A DNA stretch of 64,000 bases from Nitratidesulfovibrio sp. SRB-5 (GTDB lineage: Bacteria > Desulfobacterota > Desulfovibrionia > Desulfovibrionales > Desulfovibrionaceae): assembly GCF_019931275.1 (NCBI RefSeq), contig NZ_JAIOTY010000001.1, positions 248,001 to 312,000 on the forward strand, written 5' to 3'. The notes beneath the pieces were generated by a model. It was given only the letters and a program-made list of their open reading frames with translations. It did no database searches and had not been told where the DNA came from. Positions 37,688 through 46,378 of this stretch are shown piece by piece; the first letter of the stretch is position 1, and every line of letters begins with the position of its first letter. The translations under genes and the position numbers were made by a program.

Positions 37688-37764
37688 GGCATTCCTGCTG
37701 CGATGTGCGGTTCAGGCCCCGTTGCTGGCGCGCGGGGGCCGCCACCGGAGTGGCTTTAATTTGC

Positions 37765-37792
37765 GTAATACCATGTCGATTGGGGCGTGCAA
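37765..37792 (-). promoter_or_regulatory. Candidate promoter of the Mo oxidoreductase operon
   Basis: On the minus strand TTGCAC (37792-37787), a 16-base spacer and TATTAC (37770-37765). It would give a leader of about 70 bases before the chaperone gene. Confidence 0.55.
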
Positions 37793-37817
37793 TGATTGTC
37801 GGATGCTGTAGGAAGTC

Positions 37818-37835
37818 TGTAGGACGCGTCCTACA
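37818..37835. promoter_or_regulatory. 18-bp perfect palindrome, likely operator
   Basis: TGTAGGACGCGTCCTACA, centred about 35 bases upstream of the candidate -35 box. A further TGTAGGA half-site lies at 37807-37813. The position fits an activator site. Confidence 0.6.
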
Positions 37836-37895
37836 TGCGGCGTTGCGGTGACGTTGGCGCCGTGGGCCGGAAAACGCCATTGATGTCCGGGAAAT

Positions 37896-37922
37896 AAAAC
37901 GGGGAGCCCTTGCGGGCTCCCC
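37896..37922 (-). terminator. Rho-independent terminator of cydAB
   Basis: GGGGAGCCC and GGGCTCCCC (37901-37909, 37914-37922) with a TTGC loop, followed on the minus strand by GTTTTATTTC. It lies 50 bases after the cydB stop. Confidence 0.9.
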
Positions 37923-37970
37923 TGTGCATCCGATGTGTTGCGTGCGGCGCGTGTCGCGCCGCTTCACCGT

Positions 37971-38996
37971 CTAGTAGGCGTGCTCGTCTTCCAGGTCCTC
38001 GTCGGTGATCTTGTGGGTGAACACGGAATACACCCACGCCTGATACGCCAGCACGATGGGCACGAAGATCGCCACCACGGTGAGCATGATCTTCAGCGTC
38101 AGCGGGCTGGACGCGCCGTTGGCGATGGTGACGCTGAAGGCCGGGTCCATGCTGGACGGCAGCAGCGCCGGGTACATGCCGAACACCCCGAAGAAGGTCA
38201 CGCACACGATGAACACCGCGTTGCACACCCAGGCCATGCCCACCGAGTTGGAGGCGATGAAGAACCGGGTGGTCAGCAGCGAGGCCACGGCCAGGATGGG
38301 GAACACCAGCAGCGGCGGGAACTTCATGTAGTTGACGTACAGGCTGGTGTACACGGCGGTGGCCGTCAGGAAGGCCAGCGCGGCGCACAGCAGCAGCGGC
38401 CAGATGCCGCGCGCCAGGGCCACGGCCCTGTCGTGCAGGTCGCCCGTGGACTTGATGGCCATCCACAGCGCGCCGTGCAGGGCGAACATCAGCACGAAGA
38501 ACACGCCGCCCAGCAGGCCGTACAGGTTCAGCAGCTTCAGCAGGTTGCCGTGGTACACGCCGTTGCCGTCGACGGGAATGCCCATGAACAGGTTGGCGAA
38601 GGCCACGCCGAACAGCAGCGCGGGCACGAAGTTGCCCAGGAACTGGAACACGTCCCACACCTTGCGCCAGCCGGGGCTGTCGATCTTGTTGCGGAACTCG
38701 AAGGACACCGCGCGGAAGATCAGCGCGAAGAGCAGGATCAGCAGCGGCGCGTACAGCGCGCTGAACATCACCGCGTACGCCTTGGGGAACGCGGCGAAGG
38801 TGACGCCGCCCGCGGTGATCAGCCACACCTCGTTGCCGTCCCAGAACGGACCGGCGGCATTGTAGATGGTACGGCGCTCGGCTTCGTTGCGCGCGGCGAA
38901 GGGCAGCAGGGTGCCCAAGCCGAAGTCGAAGCCGTCAAGGACGAAGTATACGGCCCACAACAGGCCCCACAGGACGAACCAGATTGTCTCCAACAT
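37971..38996 (-). CDS. cydB: Cytochrome bd quinol oxidase subunit II
   Basis: The structural subunit of the bd oxidase in the inner membrane. It is 341 residues with about nine hydrophobic helices. Family motifs at the start are YFVLDGFDFGLG and AAGPFWDGNEVWLITAGG. It follows cydA by 54 bases on the same strand and ends at a strong terminator. Confidence 0.96.
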   Translation of the reverse strand: MLETIWFVLWGLLWAVYFVLDGFDFGLGTLLPFAARNEAERRTIYNAAGPFWDGNEVWLITAGGVTFAAFPKAYAVMFSALYAPLLILLFALIFRAVSFEFRNKIDSPGWRKVWDVFQFLGNFVPALLFGVAFANLFMGIPVDGNGVYHGNLLKLLNLYGLLGGVFFVLMFALHGALWMAIKSTGDLHDRAVALARGIWPLLLCAALAFLTATAVYTSLYVNYMKFPPLLVFPILAVASLLTTRFFIASNSVGMAWVCNAVFIVCVTFFGVFGMYPALLPSSMDPAFSVTIANGASSPLTLKIMLTVVAIFVPIVLAYQAWVYSVFTHKITDEDLEDEHAY

Positions 38997-39050
38997 GTTT
39001 CCGATCCTCTCGGTTAGCTGTTCATGCGGCTATGCGGCACGTCGTGCGGG

Positions 39051-40352
39051 CTAGGCTGCGGGGCCTTTGCGCGCGTACTTGCGAAGCAGGTAGATGTCGA
39101 GCACGCCGAGCAGGGTGTACACCGCCCCGAACGCCAGCAGCGATACGGCCACGGACGAGGCGGGCACCGGCGACACGGCGTCGGTGGTGCGCATCATGCC
39201 GTATACGATCCACGGCTGGCGGCCTATTTCGGCCACGGCCCACCCGGCCATGATGGCCAGGTACGGCAGCGGGATGGCCCAGGGCAGCGCCTTCAGCAGC
39301 CACGGCTTGTCCTGAAGGCGGTTGCGGAACAGGAAGGCGGCGCCGGCCAGCAGCGGGAACAGCGTGCCAAGGCCCACCATCACGCGGAAGTTCAGGAAGG
39401 TCAGCAGCACGGGCGGGCGGTCTTCCTTGGGGAAGTCCTTCAGGCCCTTCACTTCGGCGGAGGGATCGTTGAAGGCCAGCAGGCTGAGCACGCCGGGAAT
39501 GCCGAAGGCCTGGATGGCGTTGCCTTCCGCGCTTTCGTTGGGCACGGCCAGCAGGTACATGGGCGCGGACTTCTGGGTTTCCCAGTGCGATTCCATGGCC
39601 GCCAGCTTGGCGGGTTGCAGCCTGGCCACGGTGTTGCCGTGGTTGTGGCCCTGCAACGCCACCAGAAGGGCCAGCGCCAGGGTGAACCCGGCGGCCAGCT
39701 TGAACGAGCGGTTGAAGAAGTCTTCCTCGTTGCGACGCAACAGGTGCCAGGCAGAAATGCCCAGCACGAAGAAGCCCGCCAGCATCCACGAGGCGAACAT
39801 GTTGTGGAAGAACTGGCCCCATGCGTAGGGGTTGCTGAGCACGGTGAAGAAATTGTCCAGTTCCGCGCGGTTGTTGCGGATCACGTAGCCCACGGGGTTC
39901 TGCATCCAGCCGTTGGCCAGGATGATCCACAGGCCGGACATGTTGGAAGCAAACGCCACGGCCCAGATGGCGAACAGGTGCATCTTTTTCGAGACGCGCT
40001 CCCATCCGAACACCCACACGGCCAGGAAGGTGGATTCCAGAAAGAAGGCCAGGGTGGCTTCAATGGCCAGCAGCGAACCGAAGATGTCGCCCACGTATTC
40101 CGAGTAGCGCGACCAGTTGGTGCCGAACTGGAATTCCAGGGTGATGCCGGTAACCACGCCCAGGGTGAAGTTGATGAGGAACAGCTTGCCCCAGAACTTG
40201 GCCATGCGTTTGTAGGTTTCGTTGCCGGTGCGGTAGTAGATGGTCTGCATGACCGCGATGAGCACCGAAAGGCCCAGTGTCAGCGGCACGAAGATGAAAT
40301 GGAAAAAGACGGCTACCGCGAATTGCAGCCGTGACAGCATGACGACATCCAT
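39051..40352 (-). CDS. cydA: Cytochrome bd quinol oxidase subunit I
   Basis: Oxidises quinol and reduces oxygen to water with high affinity; in strict anaerobes it removes oxygen. Heme ligand candidates are His18 (FFHFIF) and His183 (QFFHNMF), with Glu98 (IEATLAFF) near the oxygen site and the GRQPWIVYG motif present. At 433 residues it belongs to the short Q-loop type rather than the long E. coli type (522). The start at 40352 follows an AAGGGGGAAAGC stretch and gives MDVVMLSRLQFA; upstream in-frame sequence to 40460 is not conserved. Confidence 0.96.
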   Translation of the reverse strand: MDVVMLSRLQFAVAVFFHFIFVPLTLGLSVLIAVMQTIYYRTGNETYKRMAKFWGKLFLINFTLGVVTGITLEFQFGTNWSRYSEYVGDIFGSLLAIEATLAFFLESTFLAVWVFGWERVSKKMHLFAIWAVAFASNMSGLWIILANGWMQNPVGYVIRNNRAELDNFFTVLSNPYAWGQFFHNMFASWMLAGFFVLGISAWHLLRRNEEDFFNRSFKLAAGFTLALALLVALQGHNHGNTVARLQPAKLAAMESHWETQKSAPMYLLAVPNESAEGNAIQAFGIPGVLSLLAFNDPSAEVKGLKDFPKEDRPPVLLTFLNFRVMVGLGTLFPLLAGAAFLFRNRLQDKPWLLKALPWAIPLPYLAIMAGWAVAEIGRQPWIVYGMMRTTDAVSPVPASSVAVSLLAFGAVYTLLGVLDIYLLRKYARKGPAA

Positions 40353-40982
40353 GCTTTCCCCCTTTGCAGCGGGTCCGGCGGTGTGGCCGCCCGTAAGCCC
40401 GGCAAGGTTAAACGGTGAAATAGGCGCGTTGCCCGGTCTGCTTCCGCCGAAGGCCGGCAACGTGTGTGCATCAAGCGATAATGGTTGCTACTACCATTTT
40501 TCCGCCAATATGCAAGCATGGTGGAAGATTGCAGCCAGCGATAACGGAGGGACTGTGCGTAATCTAGCACGGTTGCGGAGAAACTGTCAGCAAAAAATGC
40601 ATGGCGGCGGCAAGTTGGCGCTGCGGGCCGTTTTGCGGGGGAACCGGCCCGGACAGGGGAGCAGGACGGGGCGAGCGGGATGGGTCGAGTTGGACGAGTC
40701 GGGCAGGACGGGCCGGACGGGATGAACCGGACGGGATGACTCGGGCGGGATGGGGTGGCCAGCATGGTCGGACAGGGCGGGTCGGGCAGGACGGGCCGGA
40801 GGGGGGAGCTGGCTAGGCCGGGCCGTGCGCATGCACGGGAGCGGAGTGTGCGGATCTGCCCGTACTGCCCGCATGGGGCAGGGACCGTTTGGGGCGCACG
40901 CCGTGCACCCACGCGCAACGGGCGTCGGCCATGTGGTCGGCGCCCGTTGGTGTTGGCGAGGGAATCCGGGGGGATGCTGCCG
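40353..40982. promoter_or_regulatory. cydAB upstream region with candidate promoter and repeats
   Basis: No gene in 630 bases. On the minus strand CTGACA (40590-40585), an 18-base spacer and TAGATT (40566-40561) form a candidate cyd promoter with a leader of about 200 bases. Near 40474-40500 an AATGGT/ACCATT hairpin sits in the leader. From 40660 to 40810 there are degenerate GGACGGG and GTCGGGCAG repeats. CAACGGGCG/CGCCCGTTG at 40916-40949 is a terminator-like inverted repeat after modA. Confidence 0.5.
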
Positions 40983-41765
40983 CTACGGCTTGCCGAAGCC
41001 GTACTTGTCCAGCACGGCCATGCCTTCGGGGCCGGTGACGTACTTGATGAACGCGGCGGCGGTGGCCTTGTCCCTGGCCCCGGACAGGACGGCGATGGGG
41101 TAGGTGATGGGGGCGTGCCCCTTGACGGTGGCCACCACCTTCACCTTGTCGCCCGCGATCCTGGCGTCGGTCATGTACACGAAGCCCGCTTCGGCTTCGC
41201 CGCGCGCCACGTAGTCCAGGGCCTGGCGCACGCTTTCGGCCAGCACGGACTTGCCGGAAAGGGCATCCCACGAACCGGCGGCGGTCAGGGCGGCCTTGGT
41301 GTAGCGGCCCACGGGCACGGAGTCGGGGTTGCCCACGGCGATGCGGTGCACGTCGGCCTTCTTCAGGTCATCCACGGAGGCGATGGCCAGCTTGGAATCG
41401 GCGGGCACGATGAGCACCAGGCTGTTGGACACGAAGTCGATGCGGGTGGCCACGTCGATGAGCTTGCTTTCCACGGCCTTGTCCATGGTGGCCTGGTCGG
41501 CGGAGGCGAACACGTCCACCGGCGCGCCTTCCTGCATCTGCTTCAGCAGCGGGCCGGACGCGGCGAAGTTGGTCTGCACCTTGCTGCCGGGGTTGGCCTT
41601 TTCGAACATGCCCTTGATGTCGGTGAAGGCGTTGGTCAGGCTGGCGGCGGCGGACACGGTGATCTCGCCCGCCTGGGCGGCAAGGGGAGCGCAGACCAGC
41701 GCGGCCAGAACCAGTGCGGCAAGAACGCGGCGGCCGGTGCGAAACGGACGGAATCCGGAAATCAT
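40983..41765 (-). CDS. modA: Molybdate-binding periplasmic protein ModA
   Basis: A 260-residue protein with a signal peptide (VLAALVLAALVCAPLAAQAG). Oxyanion-binding features are EITVSAAASLTNAF, NFAASGPLLKQM, VDVFASADQATM and VGNPDSVPVGRY. It captures molybdate (or tungstate) for ModBC. Its ATG overlaps the stop of the TrmO-like gene as ATGA, so translation of the two is coupled. modBC lie 3.7 kb away beyond tunR, on the same strand. Confidence 0.95.
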   Translation of the reverse strand: MISGFRPFRTGRRVLAALVLAALVCAPLAAQAGEITVSAAASLTNAFTDIKGMFEKANPGSKVQTNFAASGPLLKQMQEGAPVDVFASADQATMDKAVESKLIDVATRIDFVSNSLVLIVPADSKLAIASVDDLKKADVHRIAVGNPDSVPVGRYTKAALTAAGSWDALSGKSVLAESVRQALDYVARGEAEAGFVYMTDARIAGDKVKVVATVKGHAPITYPIAVLSGARDKATAAAFIKYVTGPEGMAVLDKYGFGKP

Positions 41766-42652
41766 GAGGCGCCTCCTGTCTGAGGTTGAGTGGTGTCTGC
41801 GGGGACGAAACGGTCGTCGGCCCTGCACTGCACGGCGTTGTCCGCCACGGTGGCGAACCAGCCCGTCCTGTCGGCGTCCCAGACGTCGAAGGTGGGGACG
41901 TACGGCTTGATGTCCAGCACCGGGGTGCCGTCCAGCATGTCCACGTTTTCCACGTGCAGCCTGTTGCCGGTCACGCCGGTAAGCCGCAGGACGGAAATGC
42001 CGATGGGGTTGGGCCTGCGCGGCGAGCGGGTGGCGAACACGCCGTGCTCGTCGTTGTCCAGAAAGGGCTTCACGCGCAGGGTGAAGCCCTTGCATTCGTG
42101 CAGGTGGTAGATGACGAGGAGGTGCGAGAAGCCCTCGATGTCGGCGAGGCCTTCGGCGAATTCGGGCAGCACGTCGATGCTGCCCGCAACCCCCTGCGCG
42201 CCCACGGGCTGGATGGGCATGCCGCGCACGTTGGTGAACGGGGTGCGCATGTGGGCCACCGGGGCGTAGGAAATGTGCGGGGTTTTCGGATCGGCTGCCT
42301 GCTGCGGGGGCGAATGGGGCGCGGCATGGGCGGCGGCGGGGCCGCGCAGCAGGTGCAGCGCCGTGGCCGTGGCCAGCAGGGCCACCCCGGCTTCCGGTTC
42401 CGGCCACAGCAGGGGCACGCCCAGTCCGGCCAGCATCAGGGCCAGCGGACCGCCGCACAGTTCACGCAGGCGCAGGCGCATGGCCGCGTCGCGTCCCGTC
42501 GTCAGCCCCAGTTCGCCGTCATGGGCGTTGCCGCGCGGCGCGCATCCGGTCTCGAAGGCCAGCAGCACGGCCAGGGCGGCCAGCGCGAGCAACAGCACGG
42601 GCAGCACGGGAACAAGCACGGCGGGCAGGAAGGAGGCGAAGGGCATGGGCAT
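41762..42652 (-). CDS. Membrane-anchored TsaA/TrmO-family protein
   Basis: A 296-residue protein from the ATG at 42652 (another ATG at 42646). Residues 1-105 hold about three hydrophobic helices (ASFLPAVLVPVLPVLLLAL and GGPLALMLAGLGVPLLW). Residues about 125-270 match the TsaA/TrmO beta-barrel, which in TrmO methylates the N6-threonylcarbamoyl group of tRNA with S-adenosylmethionine: ISYAPVAHMRTPF, SHLLVIYHLHECKG, VFATRSPRRPNPIGIS, LDIKPYVPTFD. The membrane fusion and the position as first gene of a modA operon are unusual. A role connected with Mo uptake rather than tRNA is possible but unproven. Confidence 0.8.
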   Translation of the reverse strand: MPMPFASFLPAVLVPVLPVLLLALAALAVLLAFETGCAPRGNAHDGELGLTTGRDAAMRLRLRELCGGPLALMLAGLGVPLLWPEPEAGVALLATATALHLLRGPAAAHAAPHSPPQQAADPKTPHISYAPVAHMRTPFTNVRGMPIQPVGAQGVAGSIDVLPEFAEGLADIEGFSHLLVIYHLHECKGFTLRVKPFLDNDEHGVFATRSPRRPNPIGISVLRLTGVTGNRLHVENVDMLDGTPVLDIKPYVPTFDVWDADRTGWFATVADNAVQCRADDRFVPADTTQPQTGGAS

Positions 42653-42852
42653 CTCGTCGGTGGCGCAGGGAAGCCGGGAAACAGGCCGCCCGGTGGATGC
42701 CGGTGGCATTCCGGGGGCGATGAAGGCGGCACGGGGTGCCGGCCCGGTGCGCATTCCGGGCCGGACCTCGTCGGGGCACCGGCGCGGCAGGCACGTGCGA
42801 CCGGGGCCCCTTCCATCTTCCGGGTAGCTGCTGCCCGCACGGCAGGCAATAC

Positions 42853-42880
42853 GGTCACCTGGGTTGTTTTTTTCGTGACT
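42853..42880. promoter_or_regulatory. Inverted repeat in the tunR / TrmO-modA divergent region
   Basis: GTCAC (42854-42858) and GTGAC (42875-42879) flank a T-rich spacer between the two divergent genes. As the only inverted repeat with AT-rich spacing there, it is a candidate operator. The remaining sequence of this 307-base gap is GC-rich without other signals. Confidence 0.4.
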
Positions 42881-42959
42881 GTGTTCCCTTTCCGGCCAAA
42901 ACCGACCAAGACTTCCGGCAGGGTGGCGGCGGCAACGACACTGCGGAGGCAGATCGACC

Positions 42960-44321
42960 ATGCATGCTCCTTTGGCCGGTATCGTCGGCGCACTGGACGA
43001 GACACAACTGGAACTGATGCGGGCCTGCATCGAACGGGAACTGGAGGCGCGGCTTGGCGGTGGCGTTTCCGGCTTGCCCGTGGAATCCGGCGCGTCCCCA
43101 CTTGACCCCGCAGCCGATCACGCGGGCGCGGACGGCCTTGGCGCGGCAACCTTGCACTCCATCGTCACCGCGTTGTCCGGCGTGCCGGGCATGGGCGGCG
43201 GTGGTGCCTGCACGCGTGGCGCGCTCCGTGAAGGGGCTGGCGCAGATGGCGCGGGCGCATGCCCCCGCCCAGCACCCAAGGCAGCGGACGTGCCCTGTCC
43301 TGCCCAAAGCTTCGAGGTGCCGGAAGGGGTCAAGCACCTTACGTCGGAACAGCTCGACGAACTGACGGCCACCTTCCTTGCCTGGTTCGGCGCGGCGTCC
43401 ACGCCGGTGCAGCGCCGTTCGCGCGGGCGGCTGTGGGTGGCCTTCCTGATGATGCGCCACGGCGCCCTGCGCCTTGGCGAGGTGCTGGCCCTGGACGATG
43501 CCGCCGACCTTGACCCGGTGCGCCAGCAGGTCATCGTGCGCGGGCACGGCGGGCGCGAAATCCAGCTGCCCGGCCCGGTCATGCGCGAGGTGCAGCGGGT
43601 GCTGGACGACCCCATGATGTTCGGCCTGCGCGGGCGCGTCTTTCGCATGGATCAGGGCTACGTGCGCCGCAAGTTCTACGAGCGCGCCGCGGAATGCTCC
43701 ATCCCCAAGGAATACCTGAACCCGCGCGTCATCCGGCATTCGCGGGCCGTGGAACTCTTGCGCGGCGGCGTGCCGCTGAAGATCGTGCAGGGTATCCTGG
43801 GCCACCAGAGCATGAACCAGACGGCCAGCTACCTGCGCTTTTCAGACGATGACGTGCGGCGTATCGTGCATCATTACCTGAACAAGGAGACCCGGATGAA
43901 GACCAGCGCACGCAACGCGTTCACCGGCAGGGTCACGTCCGTCGTCAGGGACGGGCTGCTGGTGGAGGTGGAACTGACCACCAACAGCGGGCTGAAGGTG
44001 GTTTCGGTGATTACCGAGGAAAGCGCCCAGAACCTGGGCGTGGGCACCGGCAGGGTGATGACCGCCACGGTGAAGGCGCCGTGGGTGATCCTGGCCCGCG
44101 AGGAAAACCGGCTGAAGACCAGCGCGCGCAACCGCTATGCGGGCAAGGTGGCGCGGGTGAACCTTTCCGAGATCGCCGCCGAGGTGGTGGTGGACCTGCC
44201 CGAAGGCACCACCGTGTGCGCCCTGCTGACCGTGGAAAGCGTGAAGGCGCTGGACCTGGCGCCGGGCACGGACATTCTGGTGATGTTCAAGGCGTTCTCG
44301 GTGATCCTGAACGTGGAATAG
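42960..44321 (+). CDS. tunR: TunR-type regulator: tyrosine-recombinase fold fused to two TOBE domains
   Basis: A 453-residue protein, ATG at 42960 with GGAGG 9 bases upstream. Residues about 120-310 resemble a phage-integrase catalytic domain: ALRLGEVLAL (first Arg), NPRVIRHSRAVELL, VQGILGHQSMNQTASYLRF (His and Tyr). The second box has Arg where active recombinases usually have His. Residues about 312-453 are two TOBE (Mop) oxyanion-binding domains, each starting KTSARN. This architecture matches TunR, the tungstate-responsive regulator of molybdate and tungstate transport in sulfate reducers, which takes the place of ModE. It sits divergent from TrmO-modA and beside modBC, its expected targets. 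Confidence 0.9.
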   Translation: MHAPLAGIVGALDETQLELMRACIERELEARLGGGVSGLPVESGASPLDPAADHAGADGLGAATLHSIVTALSGVPGMGGGGACTRGALREGAGADGAGACPRPAPKAADVPCPAQSFEVPEGVKHLTSEQLDELTATFLAWFGAASTPVQRRSRGRLWVAFLMMRHGALRLGEVLALDDAADLDPVRQQVIVRGHGGREIQLPGPVMREVQRVLDDPMMFGLRGRVFRMDQGYVRRKFYERAAECSIPKEYLNPRVIRHSRAVELLRGGVPLKIVQGILGHQSMNQTASYLRFSDDDVRRIVHHYLNKETRMKTSARNAFTGRVTSVVRDGLLVEVELTTNSGLKVVSVITEESAQNLGVGTGRVMTATVKAPWVILAREENRLKTSARNRYAGKVARVNLSEIAAEVVVDLPEGTTVCALLTVESVKALDLAPGTDILVMFKAFSVILNVE

Positions 44322-44395
44322 CGCGGTGGAAAACGCCCGGATTTGCGGGCATGGCATGTGAGCATGACGTGCGGGCGCATGCCGCCCGCCTGCGG

Positions 44396-44432
44396 AAAGA
44401 GCCGCCGTCTCCCGAGGGGACGGCGGCTCTTT
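44396..44432. terminator. Bidirectional terminator between tunR and modC
   Basis: A perfect 14-base stem (44396-44409 with 44419-44432) ending in CTTTC on the plus strand and its mirror on the minus strand. It serves the convergent tunR and modC. Nothing else is seen in this 319-base gap. Confidence 0.9.
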
Positions 44433-44640
44433 CACATGGAGGGGCGGACGGGCGGATGGCGGTCTCCGAAGGCCCGTGGGAAACCGGACGCGCGAGGCGG
44501 CGCGTCGGCAAGCCCGCCCGGAACCATGTTGACGCGCATGGCCCGGCGGGAAAGGAAACGCGGGGAGCAAAAAGCGGGCGTCGGGTAATTACCCTGAAGC
44601 GTTCAATGCATCTTCGCCTGGTTCGTCACCGGTTCGTCAC

Positions 44641-45426
44641 CTAGTTCATCAGGGCCATGAGCAGCCCCAGCGCAGGCCTTCCTTCCGCCCGCAGTTCGCG
44701 GAAGTTCAGGCGGTGGCGGATGCGTCCGTCCTCGTACAGCACCAGGGTGTCGGCAAATGCGTCCACGTCGTCCGGGTCGTGGGTGATGATGATGGCCGGA
44801 ATGTCGAAGTGGGCGAACAGCCGGGTGAACTCCTTGCGCATGCGCACCCGCAGCAGCGGGTCCAGGGCAGAGAACGGCTCGTCCAGCAACAGCGCGCGCG
44901 GGTTGGTGGCCAGGGCGCGGGCCAGCGCGGTGCGCTGGCGCTGCCCGCCGGAAATGTTGCCCGGCAGGTTGTGGGCCACGTGGTCTATCTCGAACAGTTC
45001 CAGCAGTTCGTCCACGCGTTGCTTGCCGCTTGCGCCGTCGGCCCCGCTTCCCTTCCCGGCTCCTGACTGCCCGGCAACGGACGCGCGCCGCCCGGCCCCC
45101 AGGCCGAACTCCACGTTCTTGCGCACCGACAGGTGCGGGAACAGGGCATAGTCCTGAAACACGTAGCCGATGCCCCGGTCGCGCGCGGGCATGTCGATGC
45201 CCGCCGCCGTGTCCAGCAGGGTGGTGCCGTTGATGACGATGCGCCCCTCGCGCGGGTGCATCAGCCCGGCGATGGCTTGCAGGGTCAGGGTCTTGCCCGA
45301 GCCGGAATGGCCGAACAGCACCAGGGTGCGGTCTTCTGTGGCGAAGGACACGTCTATCTTGAAGCCCTTGCCGCCCGCGCCCCGGGCCGGAGGCAGGCGG
45401 TGGGTGATGGAAACGTCTATCATCAT
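44641..45426 (-). CDS. modC: Molybdate ABC transporter ATP-binding protein ModC
   Basis: A 261-residue ATPase with Walker A GHSGSGKT, Q-loop VFQDYALFPHL, signature ISGGQRQR, Walker B ALLLDEP and the switch His in IITHDPDD. It lacks the C-terminal TOBE domain of E. coli ModC (352 residues), so oxyanion sensing is left to TunR. An insertion (GAGKGSGADGASGKQ) lies between the Q-loop and the signature. The start at 45426 overlaps the modB stop as ATGA. Confidence 0.94.
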   Translation of the reverse strand: MMIDVSITHRLPPARGAGGKGFKIDVSFATEDRTLVLFGHSGSGKTLTLQAIAGLMHPREGRIVINGTTLLDTAAGIDMPARDRGIGYVFQDYALFPHLSVRKNVEFGLGAGRRASVAGQSGAGKGSGADGASGKQRVDELLELFEIDHVAHNLPGNISGGQRQRTALARALATNPRALLLDEPFSALDPLLRVRMRKEFTRLFAHFDIPAIIITHDPDDVDAFADTLVLYEDGRIRHRLNFRELRAEGRPALGLLMALMN

Positions 45427-46130
45427 GCCCCCCTGCCGAAGGAAAGCCCGCCGGTGGCCAGCTTGTCCGCAAGGATCAGCACGCCCATGCACAACAGCGA
45501 GGTGGCGATGACCAGCGCCAGCGCCTGTGCGTCGTCCCCGGCCTGAAAGGCGGAATAGATGGCCAGCGACAGGGTTTGGGTGCGGCCCGGCAGGTTGCCC
45601 GCGATCATCAGCGTGGCGCCGAATTCGCCCATGCCCCGCGCAAAGGCCAGCATGATCCCGGCCAGTATGCCGCGCCACGCAAGGGGCAGCGACACCCGCA
45701 GGAACACCTTCCATTCCGATGCGCCCAGGGTGCGGGCCGCGTTTTCCAGGTTGTGGTCCACGGCTTCCAGCGCGGCGCGGGCCGATTTGTAGATGAGCGG
45801 AAAGACCACCACCGTGGCCGCCACCACGGCGCCTTCCCACGAGAACATCAGGTTGATGCCGAATTCGGCCAGCCACGGCCCCAGCAGGCCGCGCCGCCCC
45901 ACCAGCAGGATGAGGTAGTAGCCGATGACCGTGGGCGGCAGCACCAGCGGCAGTGCGCACAGGGCATCCACCCAGGTGCGGCCCGGAAAGGGGCGGCGGG
46001 CGATGCACCACGCCGTCAGGATGCCGAGCACGGAGGACACCACCGTGGCAATGCCCGCCACCTTCAGCGTGAGCAGGATGACGGAGATTTTCAGCGTGTC
46101 CGCCGTCAGCAGGGGGGAAAGGAAATCCAT
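45423..46130 (-). CDS. modB: Molybdate ABC transporter permease ModB
   Basis: A 235-residue inner-membrane permease with five or six hydrophobic helices. The coupling motif EWKVFLRVSLPLAWRGILAG and the ARGMGEFGATLMIAGN segment are diagnostic for ModB/CysU-type permeases. It overlaps modC by four bases. It forms a separate transcript from modA. Confidence 0.95.
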   Translation of the reverse strand: MDFLSPLLTADTLKISVILLTLKVAGIATVVSSVLGILTAWCIARRPFPGRTWVDALCALPLVLPPTVIGYYLILLVGRRGLLGPWLAEFGINLMFSWEGAVVAATVVVFPLIYKSARAALEAVDHNLENAARTLGASEWKVFLRVSLPLAWRGILAGIMLAFARGMGEFGATLMIAGNLPGRTQTLSLAIYSAFQAGDDAQALALVIATSLLCMGVLILADKLATGGLSFGRGA

Positions 46131-46262
46131 GGCCCGACTGTGGCGAAAAGGCCGGGGGGCCGCAACAGAGGCACGAAAACTTTCGTCTTGGTGACCGTGG
46201 CACGGGGCAGTGACACGAGCCGCCTCGGCGGGTTGCTTTGGTCATCTGTCGATGCACCAGCC

Positions 46263-46293
46263 AAAAAGGGGAAGGACCGTGTGGCCCTTCCCC
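46263..46293 (-). terminator. Rho-independent terminator, probably of the roo transcript
   Basis: GGGGAAGG and CCTTCCCC (46268-46275, 46286-46293) followed on the minus strand by TTTTT. It lies about 230 bases after the roo stop; the family B hairpin element lies between them, so that element would be in the roo 3' untranslated region. Confidence 0.85.
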
Positions 46294-46378
46294 GTGTGTC
46301 ATCATGGCGTGAACATGGCGTCAACCCGGCTTGCTCCGTGCGGCGTGACCGTGGGCGTCGCCATTCCTTCTTCTCTCA

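Noticed and set aside
42960-44321. Active phage integrase marking a prophage
   Set aside because: The C-terminal half is two TOBE domains, neighbours are mod genes, and there is no tRNA or attachment site nearby.
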